DNA of 64,000 bases from Blautia schinkii DSM 10518 (GTDB lineage Bacteria; Bacillota; Clostridia; Lachnospirales; Lachnospiraceae): NCBI GenBank assembly GCA_000702025.1, contig JNKJ01000003.1, forward strand, positions 1-64,000. Reading direction: 5' to 3'. The position numbers and the translations under genes are program-made. The notes below the pieces were generated by a model. The model was not told the origin of the DNA, searched no databases, and saw only the letters and a list, made by a program, of their open reading frames with translations. Shown piece after piece: positions 26,482-34,513 of this stretch (the stretch's first letter is position 1; every line of letters starts with the position of its first letter).

Positions 26482-26631
26482 GACTTTCTATACTCCTGTG
26501 ATATTCTTTTTTTATAGACATTTCATTACTTTTATAGCTGTCTCTTTATTGCTGCCTATTTTGATACATGTAAATGATACGTTCTGCAACGTTTATGCAC
26601 TTCTCGCAGGCAGCTTCAATTTGGCTCTTTA

Positions 26632-27375
26632 TTATATACCTAAATCCTTCAAAATGTCCATAGGTTTTCCGTGGATTACCAAATCTGCTTTACTGTCCGC
26701 AAAATGCTCCTCCGTATTCAGAAGCACCAGCTCATTCCCTTCAAAATGCCTCAGGAAAGTATTTGCCAGAGAGGACTTCAGATTACATCCCATCACCAAC
26801 AGGGTATCAGCCTTTTTCACCTCTTCCGCAGCCCGTGAAATCAGTACATTGTCTACAATCTCACCGATCAGAGATACACCGGGGCGGATGACCATGCCAC
26901 AGTCCTCACATCTGGGAACTCCCTTACTCTGCTGTATGTATTCCAACGGATAGCGCTTGCCGCAGTGGGGGCAGAAATTGCTGAAGACACTGCCGTGCAG
27001 CTCGTATACATTGCTGCAGCCCGCCCTTTTTGGAAGTGAAAAAATATCTCTTGTGATGATATACTTAAGCTTCCCCCGTGCTTCAAGTCTCTGCATGGTC
27101 TTAAGCCCCTCACCCACTTCGCCGAGCACGTTGATCATATCACGCTTATAGAAATCGTAAAATTGTTCCACCCTGTTGTTAAAGAATGTTACGTTAAACA
27201 TTTCCTCCGGGGAATAGCCGTATTTTGCCTCAATCTCATATGCATCATGCTCGTCGCGGTAGTTCGTGCAGCCACACTGGGAACTCACCCGCACGCCCAT
27301 AAGGCATACCATGTAGTTACTTCTCTCGATAGTTTTTCTCAGCCAATTGATTTTTTCCTTGTAATATCCTTCCAT
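26632..27375 (-). CDS. Sirtuin-like (Sir2) protein with non-canonical NAD site
   Basis: 247 aa, Sir2 fold. Kept: four zinc cysteines (Cys135, 138, 156, 159), the catalytic-position His127 in ELHGS, and RPGVSLIGE near 164. Changed: the usual GAG-S/I-S-x-x-SGIPDFR loop reads MGVRVSSQCGCTNYRDE (about 26-42), and the TQNID motif reads TRDIF. It may be a divergent deacylase or ADP-ribosyltransferase, or a NAD sensor. Start is the second Met, 7 nt after GGGAGG. It has a clear promoter overlapped by a palindrome. Confidence 0.8.
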   Translation of the reverse strand: MEGYYKEKINWLRKTIERSNYMVCLMGVRVSSQCGCTNYRDEHDAYEIEAKYGYSPEEMFNVTFFNNRVEQFYDFYKRDMINVLGEVGEGLKTMQRLEARGKLKYIITRDIFSLPKRAGCSNVYELHGSVFSNFCPHCGKRYPLEYIQQSKGVPRCEDCGMVIRPGVSLIGEIVDNVLISRAAEEVKKADTLLVMGCNLKSSLANTFLRHFEGNELVLLNTEEHFADSKADLVIHGKPMDILKDLGI

Positions 27376-27502
27376 ATTCATCCCTCCCGCTCCTTAGTCA
27401 AACGGGTTACTGTTGTATTGTCAACGCTGTAACAAACACAGCATCCCGCGGGGATAACGAAAAAGCTGCCGGGAAAGCATCTTATTTCGTTTTCTATATT
27501 TA

Positions 27503-27539
27503 ATTATACCCTGCTAAGGGGTTGTTTTCAACTGAAAAC
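27503..27539 (-). promoter_or_regulatory. Sigma-A promoter of the sirtuin gene with palindromic operator
   Basis: On the minus strand TTGAAA (27526-27531), 17-nt spacer, TATAAT (27503-27508). The -35 lies inside a perfect palindrome GTTTTCA-AC-TGAAAAC (27524-27539), a likely repressor site. The resulting leader is about 120 nt. Confidence 0.7.
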
Positions 27540-27597
27540 GTGGGGTTTTGAAAGACTTTTATAAAGAAGGCTGAGGCGTGACCGACTGGATTGTATC

Positions 27598-28458
27598 TTA
27601 ACGATACTGCAGATATTCCAGGAACCGTTTTACTGCAAGAGAAGCGCTCCGCTTACTTCTTAGTGCAATACCGATTTTTCGATAGGCGGGTACATCCAGT
27701 TCTTTTGCGACAATCCGATACGGAACACGTTTCAAAATCAATTCGGGCAAAATGCTGATTCCAAGACCGCTTTCTACCATAGACATAATCGCATAATCAT
27801 CCCACGTTGTAAAATGTACTTTAGGTGTTAAACCACAACGCTCAAATATTTCGGATACCTCTGTTTTCGCGCCCTTTTCCAATAGCATAAACGGCTCTTC
27901 ACATAGCGCGGCGACTGGCACTTTTTCAAGCGGTGCGAGAGAATGATTTTCAGGCAGGATTGCAAGCAGTCTGTCCTGTTCTAAAAATATGGTTTCAAAC
28001 TCCGGATATGTGGGCAAACGCAAAAAACCGCAATCCACACGTCCGTCTGCAATCCACGCCTCGATTTCCGTATAGTCGCCCAGCAGCATCTCATAATCAA
28101 TGTTTGGATATGTCTTTTGAAATTCCCGGATAATGTTAGGAAGCCAATGCGTTGCCACACTGGAAAATGTACCGATGCGGATAAGCCCCGATTGCAAACC
28201 GGAAAGTTCATCGACTTCCATTTGCAGCTTCTCATATTCCTTGCAGACGTTTTTTGCATAGGGAAGAAGCTTCGTTCCGTCACTTGTCAGCTTTACGCCG
28301 GATTTCCCTCTTTCCAGGAGTACGACCTTCCATTCTTTTTCCAAATCATTAATCATGCGGCTGATACCAGATTGGGAATAGCTTAATATCTCAGCAGCTT
28401 TTGTAAAGCTGCCATATTCAACAGTCTTAACAAATGCCATATATTTTTGTATATTCAT
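27598..28458 (-). CDS. LysR-family transcriptional regulator
   Basis: 286 aa. Winged HTH (about 1-60: FVKTVEYGSFTKAAEILSYS, then SGISRMINDLEKE) and a periplasmic-binding-like effector domain (about 87-286). Transcribed divergently from the ProX-like gene and proB, so probably their regulator; effector unknown, perhaps proline or a related amino acid. Start at 28458 gives the best spacing to GAGGGG; an ATG two codons earlier is possible. Lower GC than surrounding genes. Confidence 0.9.
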   Translation of the reverse strand: MNIQKYMAFVKTVEYGSFTKAAEILSYSQSGISRMINDLEKEWKVVLLERGKSGVKLTSDGTKLLPYAKNVCKEYEKLQMEVDELSGLQSGLIRIGTFSSVATHWLPNIIREFQKTYPNIDYEMLLGDYTEIEAWIADGRVDCGFLRLPTYPEFETIFLEQDRLLAILPENHSLAPLEKVPVAALCEEPFMLLEKGAKTEVSEIFERCGLTPKVHFTTWDDYAIMSMVESGLGISILPELILKRVPYRIVAKELDVPAYRKIGIALRSKRSASLAVKRFLEYLQYR

Positions 28459-28479
28459 ATCCATTTTACCCCTCTTCGT

Positions 28480-28549
28480 TCTATCTGGTTCCAACTGGCT
28501 CTATCCGGCTCTGACCGATTCTATCGGGCTCTGATTGATTGTATCTGAT
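28480..28549. repeat. 10-bp phased tandem array, seven units
   Basis: Seven exact 10-bp steps of the type TCTATCNGGN, at 28480, 28490 and every 10 bp to 28540. Alternate units are more alike (a 20-bp super-period: TCTATC... then TCTGA...). It fills the space between the lysR start and the palindrome at 28551. Confidence 0.8.
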
Positions 28550-28550
28550 T

Positions 28551-28571
28551 TTATCATATTTACTATGATAA
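28551..28571 (+). promoter_or_regulatory. LysR-type operator palindrome
   Basis: TTATCATA (28551-28558), 5-nt centre, TATGATAA (28564-28571): a perfect inverted repeat of the T-N11-A type used by LysR regulators, placed between lysR and the ProX-like gene, upstream of a poor promoter for the latter (TTCGCT and TATGGT spaced 17 nt). Confidence 0.6.
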
Positions 28572-28645
28572 ACATTCGCTTTTGTAATTATAAAATCTAT
28601 GGTAGACTGAAATCACAAATAAGTCAAGCAGGAGTGTGCAGTAAA

Positions 28646-29185
28646 ATGTTCTATCTAAGTGAAGTTCAAACAAAAGCTCCCTGTCAGTTTCAGACACATC
28701 TTCAGAAAAAGGTCTATGAAACATTAGAAAAACTACAAATTCCATTTGAGCGTGTTGATACCGACGAAGCAATTACAATGGAGGATAGCATTGCGATTAA
28801 TAAAAAGCTGAATATGAACATGGTAAAAACCCTGTTCCTTTGCAACAGGCAGCAAACAGCATTCTATTTGTTCATCACCGATGGCAATAAGCCGTTTCGT
28901 TCTAAGAATTTTAGTAATGCATTAAGCGTTCCACGTGTTTCCTTCGCACCGGCAGAGCAAATGGATGCTATGCTCGGCACGAAAATAGGCGCGGCAACTG
29001 TTTTCAGCAGTCTTTTAGACAGCGAAAACAAAATTAGGATTGTGATTGACAAAGATGTTCTTGAAGAAGAATGTTATGGCTGCAGTGACGGTACAACAAC
29101 CGGATATATGAAAGTGAAAACAGATGATATCTTCCGTAAATTTCTGCCTTACACAAAACATACCGCTGCTGTAATCGAGGTGTAA
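28646..29185 (+). CDS. ProX/PrdX-like prolyl-tRNA editing protein (YbaK/EbsC fold)
   Basis: 179 aa. The region from about residue 20 shows the YbaK/aminoacyl-tRNA deacylase fold: MEDSIAINKKLNMNMVKTLFL, then LFITDGNKPFRSK and LGTKIGAATVFSSLL, and the ending GYMKVKTDDIFRKFL typical of ProX-type free-standing editors that hydrolyse Ala-tRNA-Pro. Start at 28646 follows GGAG; the upstream open frame shows no homology. It lies 31 bp before proB on the same strand, a pairing of proline synthesis with proline-tRNA proofreading. Confidence 0.82.
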   Translation: MFYLSEVQTKAPCQFQTHLQKKVYETLEKLQIPFERVDTDEAITMEDSIAINKKLNMNMVKTLFLCNRQQTAFYLFITDGNKPFRSKNFSNALSVPRVSFAPAEQMDAMLGTKIGAATVFSSLLDSENKIRIVIDKDVLEEECYGCSDGTTTGYMKVKTDDIFRKFLPYTKHTAAVIEV

Positions 29186-29216
29186 TATGATAGCGCATAA
29201 TATGATGAGGAGTAAC

Positions 29217-30035
29217 ATGATGTACGCTGACCGGGGATTATATCAAAACAGAATTGTAGTAAAGGTAGGAACCTCCACTCTTACAAATGAAATGGGAAAA
29301 AGCAACCTGCGTTCCTTTGACCGCCTTGCCTGCGTATTGGCCGATATTCAAAATATGGGGTATGAAGTGATTTTAGTCTCTTCCGGCGCAATTGCTGTAG
29401 GAACAAGCAAACTGAATATGAACGAACGTCCTTCCAGTATGCGGATGAAACAGGCAGCAGCGGCAGTAGGCCAATGCAGCATTATGTATTTATACGATAA
29501 ATTTTTCAATGACTATGATAAAACAATTGCACAGATCCTGCTTAACGCAGAAGATATGGAACATGAAGAAAAAAAAGAAAATTTGACGAATACGTTCAAT
29601 GCACTGTTAGAAATGGGCATCATCCCCATAGTCAACGAAAATGATTCCGTCAGCTACACAGAAATCCAATCAGAGGACAGACTATTTGGCGATAATGATA
29701 TGCTTTCTGCTATTGTAGCAATTTTATGCAGGGCAAAACAGCTTGTTATTTTATCTGACATCAATGGTCTGTATGACGCAGATCCGCGGTTGTACCCAGA
29801 TGCAAAGCTAATCTCTCGTATTGAACATATCGACGAAAAAATATACGCACTTGCAGGCGGCGCAGGTTCAAGGCGCGGAACAGGCGGTATGAAAACAAAG
29901 CTTCGGGCCGCCAGATTAGCAACCGCACAAGGGATAGATACCATAATCACCAACGGCAAAATGCCCGAAAGCTTATACGAAATTGTAAAAGGCGGAAAGG
30001 CAGGGACTTTATTCGCAGGTAAAAATTTCAAGTGA
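29217..30035 (+). CDS. proB: Glutamate 5-kinase, short form lacking PUA domain
   Basis: 272 aa against about 365 for PUA-containing enzymes. Amino-acid-kinase fold with KVGTSTL, VSSGAIAVG, NENDSVS, LSDINGLYDADPR and GTGGMKTKL. Catalyses ATP-dependent phosphorylation of glutamate, first step of proline synthesis. No proA or proC is nearby. Start at 29217 follows GAGGAG; the upstream ATGs lack this spacing. It ends before a strong bidirectional terminator. Confidence 0.92.
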   Translation: MMYADRGLYQNRIVVKVGTSTLTNEMGKSNLRSFDRLACVLADIQNMGYEVILVSSGAIAVGTSKLNMNERPSSMRMKQAAAAVGQCSIMYLYDKFFNDYDKTIAQILLNAEDMEHEEKKENLTNTFNALLEMGIIPIVNENDSVSYTEIQSEDRLFGDNDMLSAIVAILCRAKQLVILSDINGLYDADPRLYPDAKLISRIEHIDEKIYALAGGAGSRRGTGGMKTKLRAARLATAQGIDTIITNGKMPESLYEIVKGGKAGTLFAGKNFK

Positions 30036-30149
30036 AGAAAATAACAGTCTTAAAAAATTTGACCTTCTGCAGGCTTTCTGTTAATATAATGGTAGAAAAA
30101 GAAAGTGCTGCCGGATATAGACGGTCAGCCCAAGTTAATGGTATTTAAG

Positions 30150-30191
30150 AAAATGACCGCAAACCTGGGGTAGGAGGGCGGTCATTTTTTA
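30150..30191 (+). terminator. Bidirectional intrinsic terminator after proB
   Basis: AAATGACCGC (30151-30160) pairs with GCGGTCATTT (30178-30187), followed by more Ts. The mirrored A/T tracts let it also stop minus-strand transcription leaving accDA. The stretch 30036-30149 between proB and this hairpin shows nothing else. Confidence 0.85.
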
Positions 30192-30236
30192 TTGCTGATT
30201 TTGTAATGTAAAGCAAGGAGCGAAAACGCAGCGGCA

Positions 30237-30464
30237 GGTGAGCCGGAGAAGCTTGGGCACTGGGGCAGGATTTATCCGTGTCATGCTGATTTGCGGAAAG
30301 TGAGCCTGAAAATCCAGCGCTTACGGAGACTTAGCCGCGAACGCTCTTCGTGAGCGGTTTAGTCGCAGTTAGCGATTAGTTGAAGGGGAGCGGGCATCAG
30401 CCTGACACGGATAAATCCTGCCCCAGTGCCCAAGCTTCTCCGGCTCACCGTTCAACACCTTTCC
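30237..30464 (+). repeat. Structured palindromic element, copy 2 (complete)
   Basis: Left arm 30237-30290 and right arm 30396-30449 are 54-nt reverse complements with one mismatch. The 105-nt core (30291-30395) matches copy 1 across most of its length. Helices: AGCGCT (30316-30321) with AGCGAT (30371-30376); GACT (30328-30331) with AGTC (30361-30364); AGCCGC (30333-30338) with GCGGTT (30354-30359), around the same 15-nt loop (30339-30353). Relative to copy 1, A-T and T-A pairs became C-G and G-C, and one G-C became G-T. The wobble is allowed only if the plus strand is the RNA. The tail CTCACCGTTCAAC (30444-30456) is shared, while the arms are unrelated to copy 1. It lies 17 bp past the accDA stop. 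Confidence 0.85.
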
Positions 30465-30480
30465 GGGAAACGCCTCAAAA

Positions 30481-32190
30481 TCACATCCCCCGAAACCGCT
30501 CATACCGTTGCCCGGCAATTTCTTCCCCTGGCATCCCGGCATATTTCCCCAGAAACCTCTTCATACGAATCTTCATATACTCAGAAATCTCATCCAAATT
30601 GTCTTCTCCTGCCGGATGCTCCTCCGGAATGATCCGCTCAATGATCCCAAGCTCCTTAAGCTCCGCCGCCGTCACCTTCATCACCTGTGCAGCCTCCGGC
30701 GCACGCTTACTGTCCTTCCACAAGATTGAAGCAAAGCCCTCCGGCGAAAGAATGGTATAGGTAGAATTCTCCATCATCCAAACCTCATTGCCCACGCCCA
30801 AAGCCAGCGCACCGCCGCTTCCGCCCTCGCCAATCACAATAGAGAGAACCGGCACGGTAAGGTCGGACATTTCCAGCAGATTCCGGGCAATCGCCTCACC
30901 CTGCCCTCTCTCCTCCGCCTCCAGTCCACAGAATGCGCCTGGTGTGTCGATAAAGGCTATCACAGCCCGATTGAATTTCTCCGCCTGCTTCATCAGACGA
31001 AGCGCCTTACGGTAACCCTCAGGGGAAGGCATACCGAAATTGCGGGTGATATTTTCCTTGGTGGTGCGCCCCTTTTGCACTCCGATCACAGTCACCGGCT
31101 GGCCATCCAGAAAGGCCACGCCGCCCACCACCGCTCCGTCATCCCGGAACGCCCTGTCGCCGTGCAGCTCCAGGAAATCATCAAATATACTGTAAATATA
31201 CTCAAGGCTTGTAGGCCGCTCGCTGCTTCTCGCAGTCAAAACCCTATCCCAGGCACTTAAGTCTCCGGATTTTTTCGACCTTTTCTTTTTCCCAAAAGTC
31301 TCAATTTTTCTGGCCGGAGATTCTGCAGGGAAAGAATCAAACCCACATGCCTCTGTGTGGAGCCTGACTATCTGAGAAAGTGTTCTGCGAAGCTGCTCTC
31401 TGGGCACAATGCCGTCGATAATGCCGTGCTCCACCAGAAACTCCGCTCTCTGGAATCCCTCCGGCAGCTTTTGTCCGATGGTCTGCTGGATCACACGGGG
31501 GCCCGCAAAACCGATAAGCGCACCCGGCTCCGCCAGTATCACATCTCCCAGCATGGCAAAACTGGCCGTCACGCCGCCTGTAGTAGGGTCTGTCAGCACC
31601 GGAACATAGAGCAACCCGGCCTTCGAATGGCGCTTAATGGCAGCAGAGGTCTTTGCCATCTGCATCAGGGAAACCATTCCCTCCTGCATTCTCGCGCCTC
31701 CCGAGCAGCAGAAAAGAATGACAGGCAGCCGAAGTCTCAGGGCCTCTTCAAAAGCCCGGGTGATTTTCTCTCCCACCACATAGCCCATACTGGCCATGAG
31801 AAAGCGGGAATCCATAGCGCCGATGACCACTTCCCTGCCGTCCAGGCGAGCCTTGCCGATACGCACCGCCTCATCCAAATGTGTCCTCTCCTTAAGCTCC
31901 TTGATTTTATCCGGATAACCAGGATAATCCAGAGGATTCCTGTTTTCAATCCCTGTAAACCACTCTTCAAAGGAGTCCTTATCCACAACGGCACGAATCC
32001 GTGTCTTGGCCTTGATGCGGAAATATCCCCCGCACTTGGGACATACATAGGAATGGCTTACCACATCCTCCTTATAAACCATTTCCCCGCACTCGGGACA
32101 TTTCACCCACAGCCCTTCCGGCACGGACGGGGCCTTGGCCGGCTTCTCCTGGGTCACTGTTTTCTTAAAAAATCTCTTCAAGTCCGCCAT
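30481..32190 (-). CDS. accDA: Acetyl-CoA carboxylase carboxyltransferase, fused beta-alpha subunits
   Basis: 569 aa, a single chain joining AccD (about 1-285) and AccA (about 310-569). The AccD part has the zinc ribbon Cys31, Cys34, Cys50, Cys53 and the SGGARMQEG oxyanion-type motif. The AccA part has [18 protein letters not shown] and [13 protein letters not shown]. Transfers CO2 from carboxybiotin to acetyl-CoA, giving malonyl-CoA. Start is the second Met, 7 nt after AGGAG. Last gene of the fab/acc operon, 32 bp after accC. Confidence 0.95.
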   Translation of the reverse strand: MADLKRFFKKTVTQEKPAKAPSVPEGLWVKCPECGEMVYKEDVVSHSYVCPKCGGYFRIKAKTRIRAVVDKDSFEEWFTGIENRNPLDYPGYPDKIKELKERTHLDEAVRIGKARLDGREVVIGAMDSRFLMASMGYVVGEKITRAFEEALRLRLPVILFCCSGGARMQEGMVSLMQMAKTSAAIKRHSKAGLLYVPVLTDPTTGGVTASFAMLGDVILAEPGALIGFAGPRVIQQTIGQKLPEGFQRAEFLVEHGIIDGIVPREQLRRTLSQIVRLHTEACGFDSFPAESPARKIETFGKKKRSKKSGDLSAWDRVLTARSSERPTSLEYIYSIFDDFLELHGDRAFRDDGAVVGGVAFLDGQPVTVIGVQKGRTTKENITRNFGMPSPEGYRKALRLMKQAEKFNRAVIAFIDTPGAFCGLEAEERGQGEAIARNLLEMSDLTVPVLSIVIGEGGSGGALALGVGNEVWMMENSTYTILSPEGFASILWKDSKRAPEAAQVMKVTAAELKELGIIERIIPEEHPAGEDNLDEISEYMKIRMKRFLGKYAGMPGEEIAGQRYERFRGM

Positions 32191-32222
32191 TGTCATTCTC
32201 CTTTATCGAAACGGAACACACT

Positions 32223-33569
32223 CTACAAGTCCGGGTAGTGCTCCGGAATAAAATTCGTGGTGATATCTCCTGACTGGAAATCAGGGTTATTCAAAAGCTC
32301 ATACTGAAAATCAATGTTTGTTTTCACGCCTTCCACTACCACCTCGCCCAGGGTGCTGATCATTTTCTTCACAGCGCTCTTACGGTCACGGTCGTGGACA
32401 ATGATCTTGACGATCATGGAATCGTAATTCGGCGGGATTTGGTATCCGGTGTACACAGCGGTATCCATACGCACACCATTTCCGCCGGGCAGATGAAGTC
32501 TGCTGATGGTTCCCGGACAGGGAAGGAAATGATTGTCCGGGTCCTCGGCATTTATCCTGCATTCAATCGCATGGCCCCTGAGTACAATATCCTTCTGCTC
32601 CACACTGAGCGGCTCTCCTGCGGCCACCCGTATCTGCTCCTTAATCAAATCGACACCGGAAACAAACTCAGAAACAGGGTGCTCCACCTGAATTCTTGTG
32701 TTCATTTCCATAAAATAAAACTCCCCGGATTTATCTAAAAGAAACTCAATGGTCCCCGCGTTTTCATATCCCACAGCCTTGGCAGCCCTCACGGCTGTAG
32801 CGCCCATTTTCTCACGAAGCTCGTCTGAAAGGGCAGTACATGGGGATTCCTCGATCATCTTCTGGTGGCGGCGCTGTATGGAGCAGTCACGCTCCCCGAG
32901 GTGCACCACATGACCGTATTTGTCAGCCATAATTTGTACCTCTACATGACGAGGGCATTCTACAAACCGCTCCAGATACATGGTATCGTCACCAAACGCG
33001 TGAATGGATTCCTGCTGTGCCGTCACAAAATGGCTTCTGAATTCTTCCTCATTGTACGCCACACGCATCCCCTTGCCGCCGCCTCCTGAGGAAGCCTTGA
33101 TCATGATCGGATAGCCAATCTCCACTGCGGCCTGCGCGGCATCCTCCACAGTATATACCGGCTCCATAGTTCCCGGTATGACAGGTACTCCGGCCTCACG
33201 CATGGTATTTTTCGCTTCGGATTTATTACCCATTCGTGCGATCAGTTGTGCCCCCGGACCGATAAAAGCCACCTGGCACTTCTCGCACATTTCCACAAAA
33301 CGGCTGTTTTCGGAAAGAAAACCGAATCCCGGATGAATGGCCTCCGCCTTGGAAGCTACGGCAGCGCTTAAGATTCTTTCCATATTCAGATAGCTGTCCT
33401 TAGAGGCCGCCTTGCCGATACAAACCGCTTCGTCGGCAAGCTGGGTATGAAGCGCCTCACGGTCCGCCTCAGAATATACGGCAACGGTGCGGATTCCCAT
33501 TTCTCTGCAGGCACGAATTACACGCACCGCGATTTCGCCTCTGTTTGCAATCAAAATTTTATTAAACAT
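32223..33569 (-). CDS. accC: Biotin carboxylase subunit of acetyl-CoA carboxylase
   Basis: 448 aa, full length. Biotin-carboxylase N domain, ATP-grasp domain with the ATP-binding loop SSGGGGKGMR and EMNTRIQVEH, and C-terminal carboxylase domain. Carboxylates the biotin on AccB with bicarbonate and ATP. It is 4 bp downstream of fabZ, in the order accB-fabZ-accC-accDA common to Firmicutes. AGGAGCATA precedes the ATG. Confidence 0.97.
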   Translation of the reverse strand: MFNKILIANRGEIAVRVIRACREMGIRTVAVYSEADREALHTQLADEAVCIGKAASKDSYLNMERILSAAVASKAEAIHPGFGFLSENSRFVEMCEKCQVAFIGPGAQLIARMGNKSEAKNTMREAGVPVIPGTMEPVYTVEDAAQAAVEIGYPIMIKASSGGGGKGMRVAYNEEEFRSHFVTAQQESIHAFGDDTMYLERFVECPRHVEVQIMADKYGHVVHLGERDCSIQRRHQKMIEESPCTALSDELREKMGATAVRAAKAVGYENAGTIEFLLDKSGEFYFMEMNTRIQVEHPVSEFVSGVDLIKEQIRVAAGEPLSVEQKDIVLRGHAIECRINAEDPDNHFLPCPGTISRLHLPGGNGVRMDTAVYTGYQIPPNYDSMIVKIIVHDRDRKSAVKKMISTLGEVVVEGVKTNIDFQYELLNNPDFQSGDITTNFIPEHYPDL

Positions 33570-33573
33570 ATGC

Positions 33574-34005
33574 TTATGCTCCTACTGCAAAGGTAAGTTC
33601 AGCCAGCACAGCCACTTTACCTTCCTGGTTCACGGCCTTTGCTTTCCCCACACCGATGGGGCCCTTTGCCTTGATGATCTCCACCTCAAGGGTAAGCACA
33701 TCTCCGGGTGTCACCTTATTTTTAAATTTTGCATTATTGATCGCACCGAAATAAGCAATCTTTCCTTTGTTTTCCGGTTTGCTTAAGATTGCCACGGCGC
33801 CCACCTGTGCCAGCGCCTCCACGATCAGCACTCCCGGCATGACCGGCTCAGAGGGAAAATGTCCGGCAAAGTATGGTTCATTATAAGACACGCATTTTTT
33901 TCCCACGGCACGCTGGCCCGGTTCCAGCTCCTCAATGGTATCGATCAGCAGAAACGGCTGTCTGTGAGGAATGATTTCCATAATTTCCTTTGTTGTCAAT
34001 TTCAT
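33574..34005 (-). CDS. fabZ: 3-hydroxyacyl-ACP dehydratase FabZ
   Basis: 143 aa hot-dog fold enzyme. [10 protein letters not shown] at 13-22 and the catalytic pair His49 ([12 protein letters not shown]) and Glu63 (IVEALAQ). Dehydrates 3-hydroxyacyl-ACP to trans-2-enoyl-ACP. It sits between accB and accC in the operon. No isomerase (FabM/FabN) is nearby to explain unsaturated fatty acid synthesis. Confidence 0.96.
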   Translation of the reverse strand: MKLTTKEIMEIIPHRQPFLLIDTIEELEPGQRAVGKKCVSYNEPYFAGHFPSEPVMPGVLIVEALAQVGAVAILSKPENKGKIAYFGAINNAKFKNKVTPGDVLTLEVEIIKAKGPIGVGKAKAVNQEGKVAVLAELTFAVGA

Positions 34006-34019
34006 GATTTCACTCTCCC

Positions 34020-34466
34020 TTACTCAATCACGAACATAGGCTGTCCGTACTCGACCATTTGCTCATTTTCCACAAGAATCTCTTTTACTGTTCCGTCGAA
34101 CTCGGATTCGATTTCATTCATCAGCTTCATGGCCTCGACAATGCCAAGGACCTGGCCTTTTTTCACCACATCTCCTACCTGTATAAAGGGGTCGTTGTCC
34201 GGAGATGAGGCCTGATAATAGGTGCCAACAAGAGGTGATTTTACCACATTTCCCTGAAGCCTGCCGTTTTCTTCCTCGCCCATAGATACCTTCCCTATAG
34301 ATGCGGAAGCCGGAAGCGCCATATCCACCGGAACCGCAACCGTGGTCTGTTTTGTCTCTTTATCTGTTTTCATGGAGATTTTCCAATCCCCGTCCTGTAT
34401 CTGAAACTGTGTCAGGTTGGAATCGCTCACAGCCTGAATCAGCTCGATAATCTTCTCAAACTCCAT
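34020..34466 (-). CDS. accB: Biotin carboxyl carrier protein
   Basis: 148 aa. An N-terminal helix and Pro/Ala linker precede the biotinyl domain (about 74-148). Biotinylation site is Lys114 in VEAMKLMNE. Carries carboxybiotin between AccC and AccDA. GGAGGAAAT precedes the ATG. The linker is short and Lys/Thr-rich rather than Pro/Ala-rich. Confidence 0.96.
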   Translation of the reverse strand: MEFEKIIELIQAVSDSNLTQFQIQDGDWKISMKTDKETKQTTVAVPVDMALPASASIGKVSMGEEENGRLQGNVVKSPLVGTYYQASSPDNDPFIQVGDVVKKGQVLGIVEAMKLMNEIESEFDGTVKEILVENEQMVEYGQPMFVIE

Positions 34467-34513
34467 TTATATTTCCTCCAAAATCCAGTTTACTGTTATA
34501 TCTGACATTCTGC

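Noticed and set aside
26482..26631. T-box leader upstream of gltX
   Set aside because: No T-box sequence, specifier hairpin or antiterminator is visible in the 150 bp.
27598..30035. Insertion sequence or integrated element around lysR-proB
   Set aside because: No transposase, integrase or target-site duplication was found; composition alone is not sufficient.
30237..30464. Palindromic copy 2 as a plain transcription terminator
   Set aside because: Arms are far too long, there is no T-run after them on either side, and a proper terminator is present at 30150-30191.
31357..32238. Plus-strand open frame of 293 codons
   Set aside because: Antisense to accDA; composition is that of a shadow frame and it has no recognisable domain.
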